DNA of 64,000 nt. Origin: Amorphophallus konjac (Eukaryota; Streptophyta; Magnoliopsida; Alismatales; Araceae). The DNA lies in contig CM040128.1 of NCBI GenBank assembly GCA_022559845.1, forward strand, positions 269,334,698 through 269,398,697. The letters are read 5' to 3'. Under the pieces are notes generated by a model that saw only the letters and a program-made list of their open reading frames with translations, made no database searches and had not been told where the DNA came from. Shown here one piece after another: positions 1 through 10,790 of this stretch. The translations under genes and the position numbers were made by a program. Within the stretch, counting starts at the first letter, position 1; the number at the start of each line of letters is the position of its first letter.

Positions 1-121
1 CAGTAGCACCTGCCTCGCCTCTGGGCGCCTGCTCCGCAGCAGTGACTCGCTGCTCCTCCCCTGGCGTGGCGAAGAAGCCACTGGCGGCAAAGCGACCGGA
101 CTGGCGGAGTCGCTCCCCGAA

Positions 122-1121
122 CTATCGCGCTCTCTCGTAGCGCGTCTCCATCCCTCCTAGCCTCTGCACGACGGCCTGAAGGCCCAGCTGGAGCTCCCTC
201 ACTTGGGCCTCCAAGGCCCTCCTCTCGGTCAGATCCCGCTGTCGCTCGGACCTTCTCTCGGCTTTCTCTCTCTCTACCTCTCTCCTCATCATCTGCAGAA
301 GAACCCTTAACTCCAGGATGTCTGGAGAAGGTCTCTCCTCACCACGATGCCGCAGCTCCGCTACAGTCGCCACCCAGGCGTCACGCTCCTCTTCCGCCCG
401 GGTCGCACGGGCCACCGCACCGGCAAGTTGCTCCCGGAGGGAAGCAATCTCGAGAAAAGGGGCCGAGGAACTGGAAGATGTGCCACCAATCATCCCCGCC
501 GTCACTGTCTGCTGGGCACGCTGGAACAAAATAAACAACGGCCGTCAGTGAAACTCCAAAATCTGAAGTTAAAAGGGCGGCACGTAATTTACCAGGAGCG
601 ACAGCTCATGTTGAGCGACGGCCAGTTGCCGCCTAGTCTCTGATAGCTGGGCGCGCGAGCCGCCGATGCCACGCGTGTCCCCAGCTTGGGGAAGCCCCGC
701 GTAACTCTCTCTCTGCCGCCGCAGAAAGTCGGCACTGTCCTGCACCAGTACACCCCCTTGCTGTCCAGGGAGACGTACGTGCCAGTCCTCGAGCCTCGCC
801 TTGCCGCGACTCTCCCTCCTGACGCGGCTCGGCTCGTCCGCACTCGCCCACTCATCGGCCAGGCCCAGGGTCCTTGCCATGTCCTGCACCAAGAAAGGGG
901 TCCCATATCAGTCAAAAGGAACGCGTCCCCTGTCTAGGACGCGTCCATCATTTGAGTGCAACACTCGCCGAACCCTTTCCTCCTCGCGCGGCTTGCTTCA
1001 AAACCCAAAATGAATTAAAAGAGGAAGAGATCGGAGGACCTACCGGACCGTGTTCACCTCCTCCCACGCCATCGGGCCCCTCGGGTCCCTCGGGGGCCCG
1101 AAGCGGCCCTTCCTCCTCCAT
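122..1121 (-). CDS. Three-exon coiled-coil paralogue of the PMD gene, lacking the PMD
   Basis: Exons by GT-AG junctions are 1121-1044, 883-593 and 520-122, all joined in phase 0, giving about 255 residues. The exon 2 product (DMARTLGLADEW...) aligns with exons 4 and 5 of the PMD gene at 1581-4680 (VMRTLGLAQEW...), here fused without the intervening intron. Exon 3 aligns with that gene's exons 6 and 7: an RAQQT/RAHQT start followed by Glu/Arg-rich coiled coil. The exons carrying most of the PMD are absent. The TAG at 122-124 ends the frame, yet homology continues beyond it in the same frame (a RLRQSG match just below position 110). The TAG is therefore probably a secondary nonsense mutation, and the gene is either a truncated protein or a pseudogene. 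Function is unknown. A degenerate GGACGCGTCC palindrome lies in intron 1 (about 919-948). Confidence 0.6.
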
Positions 1122-1580
1122 GGACGCCGTTCCGTGCTCGGGCGCGTCCCTCCTTGGGCGAGGATTTTCTCATCCCTCTCCACCTTCACCACGGTCGGGC
1201 CCACCGAACTCCATCGATCAAAAGAGGAGGAAGACGAAAAAGGGGCAAGCGCGTTTCGGCGGAAGGCGGGCTCGTTTGCGGATAAGGCACGGGAGAAGAA
1301 GGACCACCCGTCGCTTTAAATTTAAAATCAAGGATTAAGACGCATCCTCGCGCCTGGACGCGCCCAAAAGGGGGGAAAGGAAACAAAATCCCCCCGTGCA
1401 AAACATAGTTCCCCGCTGTTCAGGGCAAGGTCTCGCGGAGTGTGCCTCAAGGGACAACTCAGTGCAAAAAAAAAAAAGTGTGGGAGAGAGAAAAGTACAC
1501 ACAACACAAAAGCCATTTCCATTTCATATAATAGCCGAAAGTACATCATACAGTGAGAAGGGTGACGTACAAGCAACTCT
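1122..1580. other. Spacer between the two PMD-family paralogues
   Basis: No coding potential was recognised. It holds the upstream region of the short paralogue and the downstream region of the PMD gene. An imperfect GACGCATCC / TGGACGCGCCC inverted pair at about 1338-1367 is a diverged member of the palindrome family found at 4.2-4.9 and 7.8-8.5 kb. Confidence 0.5.
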
Positions 1581-4500
1581 CTAACTCTCACCGTCACCCT
1601 CCTGGTCATCTCCTTCCTCCCTCCTCTGACGGAGATCCCTAGGGGGCCTCCGCGACCTCTGTGAACCCTGAGAAGCCGTGCTCGCCTCGCCCTGCGGTGG
1701 CACTCCAGCCTCGAAGGCGCGACGACGCTCCTCGGCCGAAGAAACCAGGTAGCTGCCCATGGAAAAAGAACCAGACTGACGAAGTCGCGCCCCGCGTTCC
1801 TTCGCCCTCTGGTACCGCTCCTCGCTCTCCCGAAGCCTCCCCTCCGCCGTGCCAAGACTCAATCGGAGCTCCAGCAGCTGGGCCTCTAGAGCCCTCCTCT
1901 CGGTCTGATCCCGCTGTCGCTCCTCCCTCTCTCTCTCCCTATCCCTCTCCCTCTCTCTCTCCACGCTCTCCCTATCCCTCTCCCTCTCCTCTCTCTCCCT
2001 CATCGCCTCTCTCCTCGACAGCTCGAGGGCGATCCGCAGATCCACTACGTCGCGAGGAAGCTCCTCAGCCTCCCGTCGCCGCTCCTCCTCTAGCTCCGCA
2101 ATCCGGGCGTCACGCTCTGCCACCCGGGCATCGCGCTCCTGCTCAGCACGAACAGCATGCGCCAGGGCCTCTCGGATCTCGGCCACCTGTCAAGACACGC
2201 ATGCACCGTAAGAGAACAGTGATAGAAGGAAAGTAGCTAGAAAAGGGTCGCGGCCAAGCAAGCACTCACTCGAGTCTCGCGGTCACGCTCGGCCTCCTCA
2301 GCCCGAGCCACCGCGTACGCCAGCTGCTCCTGGAGGGCAGAAACCTCCGGAGGAGGGCCCCGCGAACTGGAACCCGCTCCACCAGCCATCGCGGCTGCCG
2401 CTGTCTGGTGGGCCCGCTGAAACACGGGGCAAACGTCAGTCAAAGGCTAAGCATCAAAAATCCAGGTCACAAAAAATGCATTGCATAAACTCACCAGGAT
2501 CTCCAACTCCTGTCGGATGGCCACCAACTGTCGCCTGGCGTCCGCCAACTGGGCCCGCAGGTCGGCAATCATGGTATCACGAGCATCCTGCATTACACAT
2601 AAGTTAGTATCCCATGCATATACATATAGAAAGGTGGAGCAGTTTCATTTCACTTACCCCTGCCATACCACCCAAGGAGAGGCGGTCCCCGTACGTAGCT
2701 CGGTACCGTCTCATGTAGTCTGTGCTGTCCTGTACGTGGGACACTACTGGGACCCCGCCCTGCTGCCAGTCCTGGTACTGTGCTGGGAAGCGCGTGCGCC
2801 AGTCCACGATCTTCGCCTTCCCCTTGGTCTTCCGCCCAATGCGGGCCGGCGCATCTACGTCTACCCACTCCTGGGCCAGCCCCAACGTCCTCATGACCAG
2901 TCTAAGCCGCAGCGGCTCAATCTCGTTCAGGCAATGGACCCACACGTCCCGCCTGAAGCGAGGAAGACCCGCTACAACCCAGGGCTGGCCAGCATCGCCC
3001 ATGCCCAGGTAGGGCCTCCACACCACCTGCATCACCATACATACATCATGTTAGTTACCATTCAGTCACATGCATAAACACAAAAAAAAATCATACGCAT
3101 CATACCATGGCCTCGGGATACTCGCTCAGCTCTCGATGAAGTGACGCCAGCTGGTAGCCGTGGGGTGCTGCAACCACGACCGGCCTCCACTGCCGCGCCA
3201 GAGGCACGGCCCTCCTGTTCCCATGCCTAGCCCTCCCCATCGGGAAATAGTAATAGCTCCACACCTGCATCCATCATACATCATTAGTACAATAATTGCA
3301 TATTTAACTGTGGGAATGCATAAATAAAATGTTTACCTGGAGGAAAGGTGCGAAGCCGCTGACTGTCGTCTCCTTCTCCGAAGTCTGGGAGAGATCGGCA
3401 ATCAGATGGGCAAGCAGAGCCGCTCCCCACGCATAGTGCCCCACTCTGTCCAGATCCGCCAAGATCCCGAGGAAACGGCAGTGGATGCCATCCCCCTTCG
3501 TCCCCAGCAGAAGGCGGCCCAGGAAGAAGAAAAGGAACCTCCGAAGGTCTAGATCCACCAGCTCCCGCTCGCTCGGGTCCTGGGTGAAAGCAGCACGAGC
3601 ATCCCCCTCCAGTCGAGCCAAGAACTCTGCTCCAGTCTCGCTAACCCGCTGACGCGGGTCGACGAATCCGAGCGCCTCCATGATCTCCACTCGGCCGACT
3701 ACCCTGCTGTCTCTATCAGTCACGCTCGTCTCTAACCACAGCAGGTCCAGGGCACTCTCTCGGTAGTCGGGGTAGGTGACCCCGCTGACTGCCTCTCCGT
3801 CAACTCGTAGCCCGGTGATCCGAGCCACGTCCTCTAGTGACGGCACCATGTGCCCCCAGGGCATCAGAAACGCCCGGCTCGGTGCGTGCCACCGCTCCCT
3901 CAGTGCCTGGATAAGAGGAAGGTCGAGCCGGAAGGGCTCGATCCTAAGGAAAGCTCCAAAGCCCATGGCGTCCACACGCGCCCTCTGAAAATCCGGCAGC
4001 CCACGGTATGCTGCCACCACCAAGGACCAGCTGATCCGGCCCTTCATCACGCCCTGCAAACCACAAAACCAACAAAGAACACATCAGCATCATGAACAGT
4101 AATCAACAATAACACTGTATATACTATTTTATTTTATTTTAAAAAAAAATACATATATATTTTTTTTGGAGGCGTCCAGGCCCCTGGACGCCTCCTTCCT
4201 ATTTTCTTTATTTCTTTTTTCGAAAAAAAAAATCCAAGAACCAAAAATAAAAAAAAAATATAAAATATATATTATTATGGAGGCGTCCTAGGCCTTGGAC
4301 GCCTCCTTATTTTTTAAACATATTTTATTATTTAGGTAAATAAATAAATAAACAAAAAGAAAAAGAAAAAGTGGAGGCGTCCAGGCCCCTGGACGCCTCC
4401 TTCTCTCACTACCCGGCCTTCTCTCACAGCCTCTCGCACGCCCGTTTTAGCCGATTAAACCACAGAGTGAGGATTCCGAAGTACTTACCGGGTCGTGATC

Positions 4501-4680
4501 GTCCTCTCCCGCGTCACCAGCATCCGCAGCAGCCTCCGCGGCCAGGAGAGGCACCTCCATCCCCTCCTCCGCAGCAATCTCCTCTGCTGCAGCCTCCTCG
4601 GCATCATCCCTCAACCTCCTCGCACGACGAGCCAGTCGTTTTCGCTTCCCTGGACCCTGGCTCGATCCTCCTCGCTCCAT
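1581..4680 (-). CDS. Plant mobile domain (aminotransferase-like PMD) protein, seven exons
   Basis: Exons are 4680-4489, 4053-3337, 3264-3106, 3026-2658, 2587-2495, 2416-2270 and 2186-1581. Every intron is GT-AG and phase 0, so the product is 760 residues. Residues 1-64 are basic then acidic (GKRKRLARRARR resembles a nuclear signal). Residues about 65-480 match the plant mobile domain, with PMD-typical LPWGHMVPSLEDVARITGL-like sequence, FFLGRLLL, and a late W-rich segment. Residues 480-700 are coiled coil, extremely rich in Arg/Glu (REREERERDRE), and the C-terminus is acidic. PMD proteins include host genome regulators (MAIN/MAIL family), and many copies are carried by Gypsy and Mutator-like transposons. 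Position next to the LTR at 7683 and long antisense introns suggest transposon cargo. Start chosen at 4680 because the ATG opens the reading frame directly before the spliced exon. Role in DNA silencing or transcription is inference. Confidence 0.82.
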
Positions 4681-4904
4681 GGGGACTAAGGATAGGTCGC
4701 CTGGACGCCCCCAAAACAAAAAAATCAAACAAAATAAAAAAATAAAAGTTGGGGCGTCCAGCACCCTGGACGCCCCCAAAACAAAAAAATAAAATAAAAA
4801 TAAAATAAAAATTAGGGGCGTCCAGGACCCTGGACGCCCCCAAAACAAAAAAATCAAATAAAAATAAAATAAAAATTAGGGGCGTCCAGGCCCCTGGACG
4901 CCCC
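4168..4904. repeat. Cluster of six GC palindromes (GGCGTCCAGG...CCTGGACGCC) in AT-rich spacers
   Basis: Near-perfect inverted repeats sit at 4168-4195, 4279-4306, 4373-4400, 4751-4776, 4815-4840 and 4879-4904, plus a half copy at about 4698-4712. The first three have arms GGAGGCGTCC / GGACGCCTCC and lie in intron 1 of the PMD gene. The last three have GGGGCGTCC / GGACGCCCC arms and lie just upstream of its ATG (minus strand). Spacers are almost pure A/T-rich sequence. Each could form a hairpin or cruciform. The same family recurs at 7832-8493 in the adjacent LTR. Confidence 0.9.
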
Positions 4905-5102
4905 CATAATAAAATTTTTTTCAAAAAAAAATATATTTATATATAATAAAAGTAAAAAAAAGACAAGAATATGTATATAATCCAAACAAAATAAAAAAAA
5001 ACATAAAGAAAAAGAAAAACCATAAAAAAGATAATAATTAAGGGGACGGGGGTCCAAAACATCCAAATGCCAAATTTTATTCCATCAGAAAAGCAGAGTG
5101 AA

Positions 5103-6511
5103 CTACATCAGGGGTTTAGGCACCTTAGGCCTTAACTTCCCCAGTTCGGTTACATAAGCCCTCCACGGCTCGCATTCCTCCACCACGTGCGCTAAGGCCT
5201 TTCCCGCAACACTTGTCTTCCAGGGAGCTTTAATGGCCTTCGCTTCCTTCGCGTCCGCTTCAGTGCCCAACTCCCTTTTCTTCAAAGGAACAATGTCAGT
5301 CGGTGGCGGGAACGAATGACGTGGGATGCCAATCTGGAGGCAGCACCGATGCGCGTTGTAAAGAACAAACTCGGTCGCGCCGATCAGTTGAAGATCAACT
5401 TCGGGAGAATGCCTCATGAGGAGATCAAGCGAAAGCAAACATGTCGGTGCGCAAGTGAAGAAGCCTTGTGTCACGGTGCGGAAGTGAGACCGCCAGTCTT
5501 CGCGTTTCTTCAGCCACGGAACGCGGTTCACTACAGTACCACCAAAGCCTAACACGTCGGCTATGTGGTGAAGCGGGCTTTGTTGGAAGAGCTTCGAAGC
5601 GGTTGGCATTCCCTCGCGGTGGTCGAATTTGAAATGCAAATCCAGCCAGCAATTCAAGACAAGTGCACAACCAAATGGAGGCTTACCCAGGCTCGAGGCA
5701 GTAAGACCGCTGTAAAGATAGGCGAGGACGGTGGGTCCCACCCTCTTTCCACGCCAGATCCCGCAGATAGCACCCAGTTGGTCTTCCTCCACCATGTTGT
5801 CGGTATAAGGGAACAAGAGAGCACCCGCCAGACAAATGGTGAACCCCTTCATGATTCCCTCCAAATAGTCATCGTCTGGTGACCCTCTCAGGGCGTTCAT
5901 GACCCACTCCGCAAGCTTTTGGAGATCGATCCCCTTCTGAGTACGGACCTTTCTAGCTGCGTCGGGCGGCATGAAGCTTCCAAGGACGCTTTCAGAAGTA
6001 CCCCGTGTCAGCATCCGCATAGCCTTCACCTTCCCGTCACTCTTGAATTTCTTCAAACCAAGCAGAAGTTCCACCTCCTCGAGGAGGATGGTCACCTCGA
6101 AGGTCGGTAAGATAAAAGTGTGGGTCTGGGGATGCCAGACCTCCACTAGCGCGCCCATAGCCGCCCAGTCCATACGAATCTTCTCGTAATGCTTGGCGTG
6201 AATAAAGAGCCCCTGCAGATGCCACTTCGAGAGTATGGCCCTCATGCCAATGGAGATATTGGAAGTCAGCTTTGAAAGCCATGGCAGCTTGGAAAACTTC
6301 CTCGGGCCTGGGAAGAGTGGATATGGCTGGGAGAGGAAAGAAGAAGAAATGAAGGAAGTAAGAAGAAGGTTCACGTGCAGAAATTTGAAAAGAGTCGGCT
6401 TACCATATGCGACATGATCGTCCCACTCAGATGACCCTCGAGGTCGGAAAGTCGCCTAATCTCGCTGCTAGGCTTGCTCCTCTTCATAACGCGGGAAGAC
6501 TCTCCTTCCAT
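5103..6511 (-). CDS. PMD-like / DUF7745-like protein, two exons
   Basis: Exon 1 is 6511-6404 and exon 2 is 6326-5103, joined by a GT-AG intron in phase 0, giving about 443 residues. The open frame runs on upstream to a TAG near 6590 with no earlier in-frame ATG, so 6511 is the first ATG. After a short basic N-terminus the protein has W..MGALVEVWHPQTHTF followed by a LLEEVELLLGL-like segment. This is the pattern of plant-mobile-domain and DUF7745 proteins, where a W-P-x-T-H-x-F block precedes a 'leucine-rich gate' helix. Other features are a Cys/Trp-rich middle (GIWRGKRVGPTVLAYLYSGL) and a basic C-terminus. Such proteins are usually found in or beside Gypsy elements. It lies in the same orientation as the PMD gene, about 420 bp upstream of that gene's ATG. 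Exact family assignment is uncertain and no catalytic residues are visible. Confidence 0.65.
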
Positions 6512-7669
6512 CCTGAAGATCTCTAGATTCTCCTCTCCTTCCTCTCCTAAGCTTCCAAAACCCACCTTGGTGCATTTGAATGAACTAGCCTAAGGGGAGT
6601 TCTTATAAGAAGGGAAGGGTGCTACAGGACAGAACATGTCACATCAGTGGTCATTGTCAAGATTTTGTCTGGATCTCCTTTGAACTGTGGTGCGATTCTG
6701 CTACCTTTTGATGTTGCTAACCTTTGCTGGCCTGTGCAGGTTTTACTAACGGACGTCTTTGTCCTATCTCCTGTCCCACCTTTCATTGGTTGGTCCCACC
6801 ATGTCATGCATCATAGTATATGATACCTACGCTACTAGAACATGTCAAGGACCTTGCGGCCCGAACGAATCTGGGATTTGAGTTCCCCTTCAACAAAAAC
6901 GGTGATGATCCCGGAAGAGTTTGGGTTGTACGGATAGGCCGTTAACTTGTGGTAGCATGGGGACGACGGTTCCATTCAGTGAGTTGGTGCGCGGATAAAC
7001 GGGCCCCAGCCCAGTATCAGCTCACCGAGTCGGTATCCTGACCCGTTCTTCACAAGTTGACAATATTATCCTTGGCTATTTTCTATTTTAGTTTGTTTTA
7101 AATTTTTCTTTGAACCCAGCATGCATTCATATAGGACTTTGATTTATTGCGGAAGATCATTGAAGTGATTCGATTGTGAAAGCCGTTGTGCTCCAATTCC
7201 CACAAATATGAGATATTCCACTCCGAATGAAATACTGAGTTTCCTTGAGACGGCCCCGGCGCTGCTCTTCCAAAGGAGACCCTTGTTTGGACAGACCCTC
7301 AGATATTCCTTTACCTTTTTTGACCCACCTTGGCCGCAGCACTTCCACATTGGCTGGTAACCGCTCCTCAAAGGTGAAACCTCCGGTTTATGACCCAGGT
7401 ACTTCCACACCGAGAAGTTGGTCTCCTTTTGTTTCGTGCCTGAGCGCACATCTCACCCTCCCTTATTTGATCTCCGTCCAAGCAATCGTCAATATTTGAA
7501 AGACCTTCTTCAAGGTCGCCTCATTGAAACTCCAGGAAAGATTCCAAACAGTAACGTCAAAAGCGTGTCTCATCACACCTTGGCATCAACTTATCAGTCC
7601 ACTCCCACTTCATTTCACTCCACTTCGATACCATTCCACTACGTGTCGCTCCCTTGCAAAGCAGATGCC
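6512..7669. other. Non-coding spacer between the antisense genes and the LTR
   Basis: No recognisable protein was found on either strand; the short open frames do not resemble known families. If the region is the 3' part of a retrotransposon internal domain, it would contain the promoter of the minus-strand gene at 5103-6511 and the tail before the polypurine tract. Confidence 0.4.
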
Positions 7670-7682
7670 AAGGCGGGGCAGC
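7670..7682 (+). promoter_or_regulatory. Candidate polypurine tract before LTR
   Basis: The purine-rich AAGGCGGGGCAG ends directly before the TG that opens the LTR at 7683. This is where plus-strand priming occurs in LTR retrotransposons, and it supports reading the following LTR as a 3' LTR with the internal region to its left. Confidence 0.5.
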
Positions 7683-7831
7683 TGTAGACACGCCATTCCT
7701 GACGTCTCCTGAGTAAATCTCATATTACACTATGATACCCCAAGGCGGCCTTCACATTTTTAATTACTCTGGTGATTTCCTATTTTTATGAATTTTTTTA
7801 CATTTTTTTAAATTATTCCGTAAAAGATCAT

Positions 7832-8493
7832 GGAAGTGTCCAGGCGCCTGGACACCTCCATCAATGACCAAAAAATAATAAAAAAATCAAAATCATGGAA
7901 GCGTCCAGGCGCCTGGACGCCTCCATCAATGACCAAAAAAATAAAAAAAATCAAAATCATGGAGGCGTCCACTTACCTGGACGCCTCCATCAATGCAAAA
8001 ATAATAAAAATAATATCAATAATCATAAAAAATAAAACAAAAATCAAATAAAAATATATATATTTATGGAGGCGTCCAGGCCCCTGGACGCCTCCACAAA
8101 AATAAATAAAAAATATAAAATGCCAGCCCTAGCATAAAAAAACAAATAAAAAAAATAAAATAATATAATTTTGGAGGCGTCCAGGCCCCTGGACGCCTCC
8201 ATCAAAACCCTCACGGGCGCCGGCCACCGAACGACGGTTTGTCGTGTGTGAAAAAATCCAAAATATAGAGACGTCCAGTCAACTGGACGCGCCCATTTCT
8301 GAATCACGAGGCGCCGCTCACAAAACCACGCGTTGTGCCAAACTGCGTGCGGCCGTCGCCGATTTTCGGTGGACCTGTTTGAGGCGTCCGGGACCCTGGA
8401 CGCCTCCACAAAAATATTCCAAAAAAATAAATAAAAATAGAATAAAATATTATTTCGACCCTGATGGAGGTGTCCAGGGTCCTGGACGCCTCC
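7832..8493. repeat. Cluster of eight GC palindromes in the LTR U3 region
   Basis: Inverted repeats at 7832-7859, 7897-7924, 7961-7988, 8068-8095, 8173-8200, 8271-8290, 8381-8406 and 8466-8493 share the GGCGTCC / GGACGCC arms of the 4168-4904 cluster. The copy at 7832 carries GTGTCC on one arm and GGACAC on the other, so a change in one arm is matched in the other. The last copy ends 14 bp before the TATA box at 8508. Confidence 0.9.
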
Positions 8494-8507
8494 ACCCTCC
8501 GGAGCCC

Positions 8508-8515
8508 TATAAATA
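8508..8515 (+). promoter_or_regulatory. TATA box of the LTR promoter
   Basis: TATAAATA in the context CCCTATAAATAGAGGCCC is a good plant TATA box. It implies transcription rightwards from about 8540, dividing the LTR into U3 (about 7683-8540) and a very long R-U5. Confidence 0.6.
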
Positions 8516-9093
8516 GAGGCCCACCCCCTCAGTTCTGGAGGAGCTAAGCAGTGATCCGATAGGCTGCCGGAGCCCAGAGGCTACGGAGTCATTTTTCTAA
8601 CCCGTAGGGTCTTTTGTAGGTGGAGGTTCTGCCGGCTTCTAGGGTGCCTACGCTCGCGAGAGGAAGGTCGTCTTCATCCACCGCGCTTCTACGTCGTCCC
8701 CATGCTGCCGGAGCTCCGCCGAATTTCACCACCGGCACATCCAATAAGCCAACTCTTTCCTTTTCTTCGTAGTTCTTTGCATTCATCATCTCGCATCCAT
8801 CATCTCATTTTCCTCCTACTCGAGTCTGAGAGGGGTTTAAAAGATAACACCAACCAGGTGTGTGTCTTCCCGTTATTTCGTCATTTTTATTACAAGGACA
8901 TGAATACTACACATTCATTTTTCTAAGCCACTTGTCATTTGTTTGTCGTTGTTTTGCAAGGGTAGCCGAGGAAAGCCCTCTCCGTCGGCCGGCCGGAAGG
9001 AGAGGAAGAAGCAACCCGCCATCTCCCGCTCTTGAGGTAGGCGCGATCACTTTCTTATTTTGGGGTCTTTCCTGGCGATCACATCTTTTCATC

Positions 9094-9640
9094 GAGGCCG
9101 CGGCGAGTCACTTCCCCAATGGCCGTTTAAATTTATGTTCTCATATTCTCTTTATATCCTGTTATATTTCGTTTATATCATCGAGGCCGCGGCGAGTCAC
9201 TTCCCCAATGGCCGTTTAAATTTCTGTTCTCATATTCTCTTTATATCCTGTTATATTCTGCTCATATCATCGAGGCCGCGGCGAGTCACTTCCCCAATGG
9301 CCGTTTAAATTTCCGTTCTTACATTCTCTCTATATTCTGTTATATTCTGCTCATATCATCGAGGCCGCGGCGAGTCACTTCCCCAATGGCCGTTTAAATT
9401 TCCGTTCTTATACTCTCTCTATATTCTGTTATATTCTGCTCATATTCTCGAGGCCGCGGCGAGTCACTTCCCCAATGGCCGTTTAAATCTCTGTTCTTAT
9501 ATTCTCTTTTATATTCTGCTATATTCTGCTCATATTCTCGAGGCCGCGGCGAGTCACTTCCCCAATGGCCGTTTCAATTTTTGTTATTTAATTTCTGCAC
9601 TATTCCCGTCCCCCCGAGGTCGCGGCGAGTCACTTCCCGC
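9094..9640 (+). repeat. 89-bp tandem repeat, about six and a half copies
   Basis: The motif GAGGCCGCGGCGAGTCACTT starts at 9094, 9183, 9272, 9361, 9450 and 9540, with a degenerate copy at 9616. Each GC-rich head continues with AATGGCCGTTTAAAT and then an AT-rich tail with repeated TATATTCTG. It lies in the presumed transcribed leader of the LTR. Confidence 0.92.
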
Positions 9641-9829
9641 TATGGCCGTTTGAACCCCATATCTTGCTATATTATACTTGTCCCGCTCGCCCCGCCGGAG
9701 CAATCTCCCGTGGTGGCCCCTTCTCTCTCTTCTCTCATCTCTGTGTTGCAGCAAACAGCAAAACAAACAAAAAGAAGAGCCCGCGCGCTCTCCGCATCCT
9801 CTTCCCCGCACCATCGAACTCCGAACCGC

Positions 9830-10790
9830 GTGACGTCGCTCACAAGCGGGAGAAAAAGAGAGAGAGAGAGGCTCGCGGCAGTGAGCTCGTGGCCGACGCG
9901 GCGGTCGAGGCACAGGGGGTCGGCAGCGGTGGCCGGCCGGGAGGTGCAGCAGCAGACAACGGCTAACGTGGAGGCGGGCGCGAGGAGGGTCGCCGGCGAG
10001 CTCGCTGCGGTTGGCGCGGGGGTTGGCGACGATGACGACGTGGACAGTGGGGGCTTGCTACGGTGAAGGCGGACGACGGCGGCGGTGCAGGTGGAGTTGG
10101 CCGGGGTTCACGGCGGCAATCCGGTGTGGAGGGAGAGCGGTTGGCTTGGCAGCGGCGTTGAAGCGGAGGTTGTATGGAGGAAGGTGGTCGCGGCGTCGGG
10201 ATCCTCGAACGGCGATGATGGAGATGGCGTGTTGGCGGTAGCCGGAGGCGGGCGAGACGGGAGCGGTGGTCACGGCGTCGCGATGTAGGTGGGGCTGGAG
10301 CTCGCAGTGGTTGCGGTGCACCGGTGGCGGGGTCAACGGTGACGGCGGCAATGGTGGCTTGCGGTCAGACGTGAGGGAGGACGGCAGCGTCCCTGCGGCA
10401 GTCGGAGTCGTCTGCGGCGGACGGCGGTGACGACGAAGCAGACGACGGCTGAGTCGAGGTGGCCGGCAGTGGGGCTCGGTGGCGTTGACGACGGTGAGCG
10501 TGGGTGGAAGTGGAGTTGGCCGGTGCTGCCGGGGAGCTCGCCGACGAGGTTGCAACGGCGATGTCGTGGAGGTGTGGGTGTGCAGGGGTGGCCCGTGGCG
10601 GTTGGTCGACGATGGCAGACGACGGTGGGAGTATGTTGGCCGCGCAGGAGATGGAGTTTCTGTGGCTCTTATGATATGGTGGTTGCCAAGGAATGGAAGA
10701 AGAAGAACAAAGAGGAGGGAGGTTTTCTTGGCTGGAGAAAGTGTGGAGATGGGAGAGTTCGGCCAGATGGAGAGGGCGTCCGAAAGGAAT
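9830..10790. other. GC-rich block in LTR, no credible gene
   Basis: GGCGG/GACGGCGG-rich sequence leaves long open frames by composition. The translations are Pro/His/Arg or Gly/Val/Trp low-complexity and match no family I recognise. A similar block occupies the same relative place in the LTR at 16623-20671 (about 18580-19500). Confidence 0.5.

Noticed and set aside
7144..7449. 101-codon minus-strand open frame before the LTR
   Set aside because: No domain recognised and no splice or start evidence; kept only as unassigned spacer.
4168..8493. Regularly spaced palindromes resembling a CRISPR array
   Set aside because: Spacing varies widely (62 to about 350 bp), spacers are AT-rich and simple, no cas genes exist, and the context is a plant genome with spliced genes.
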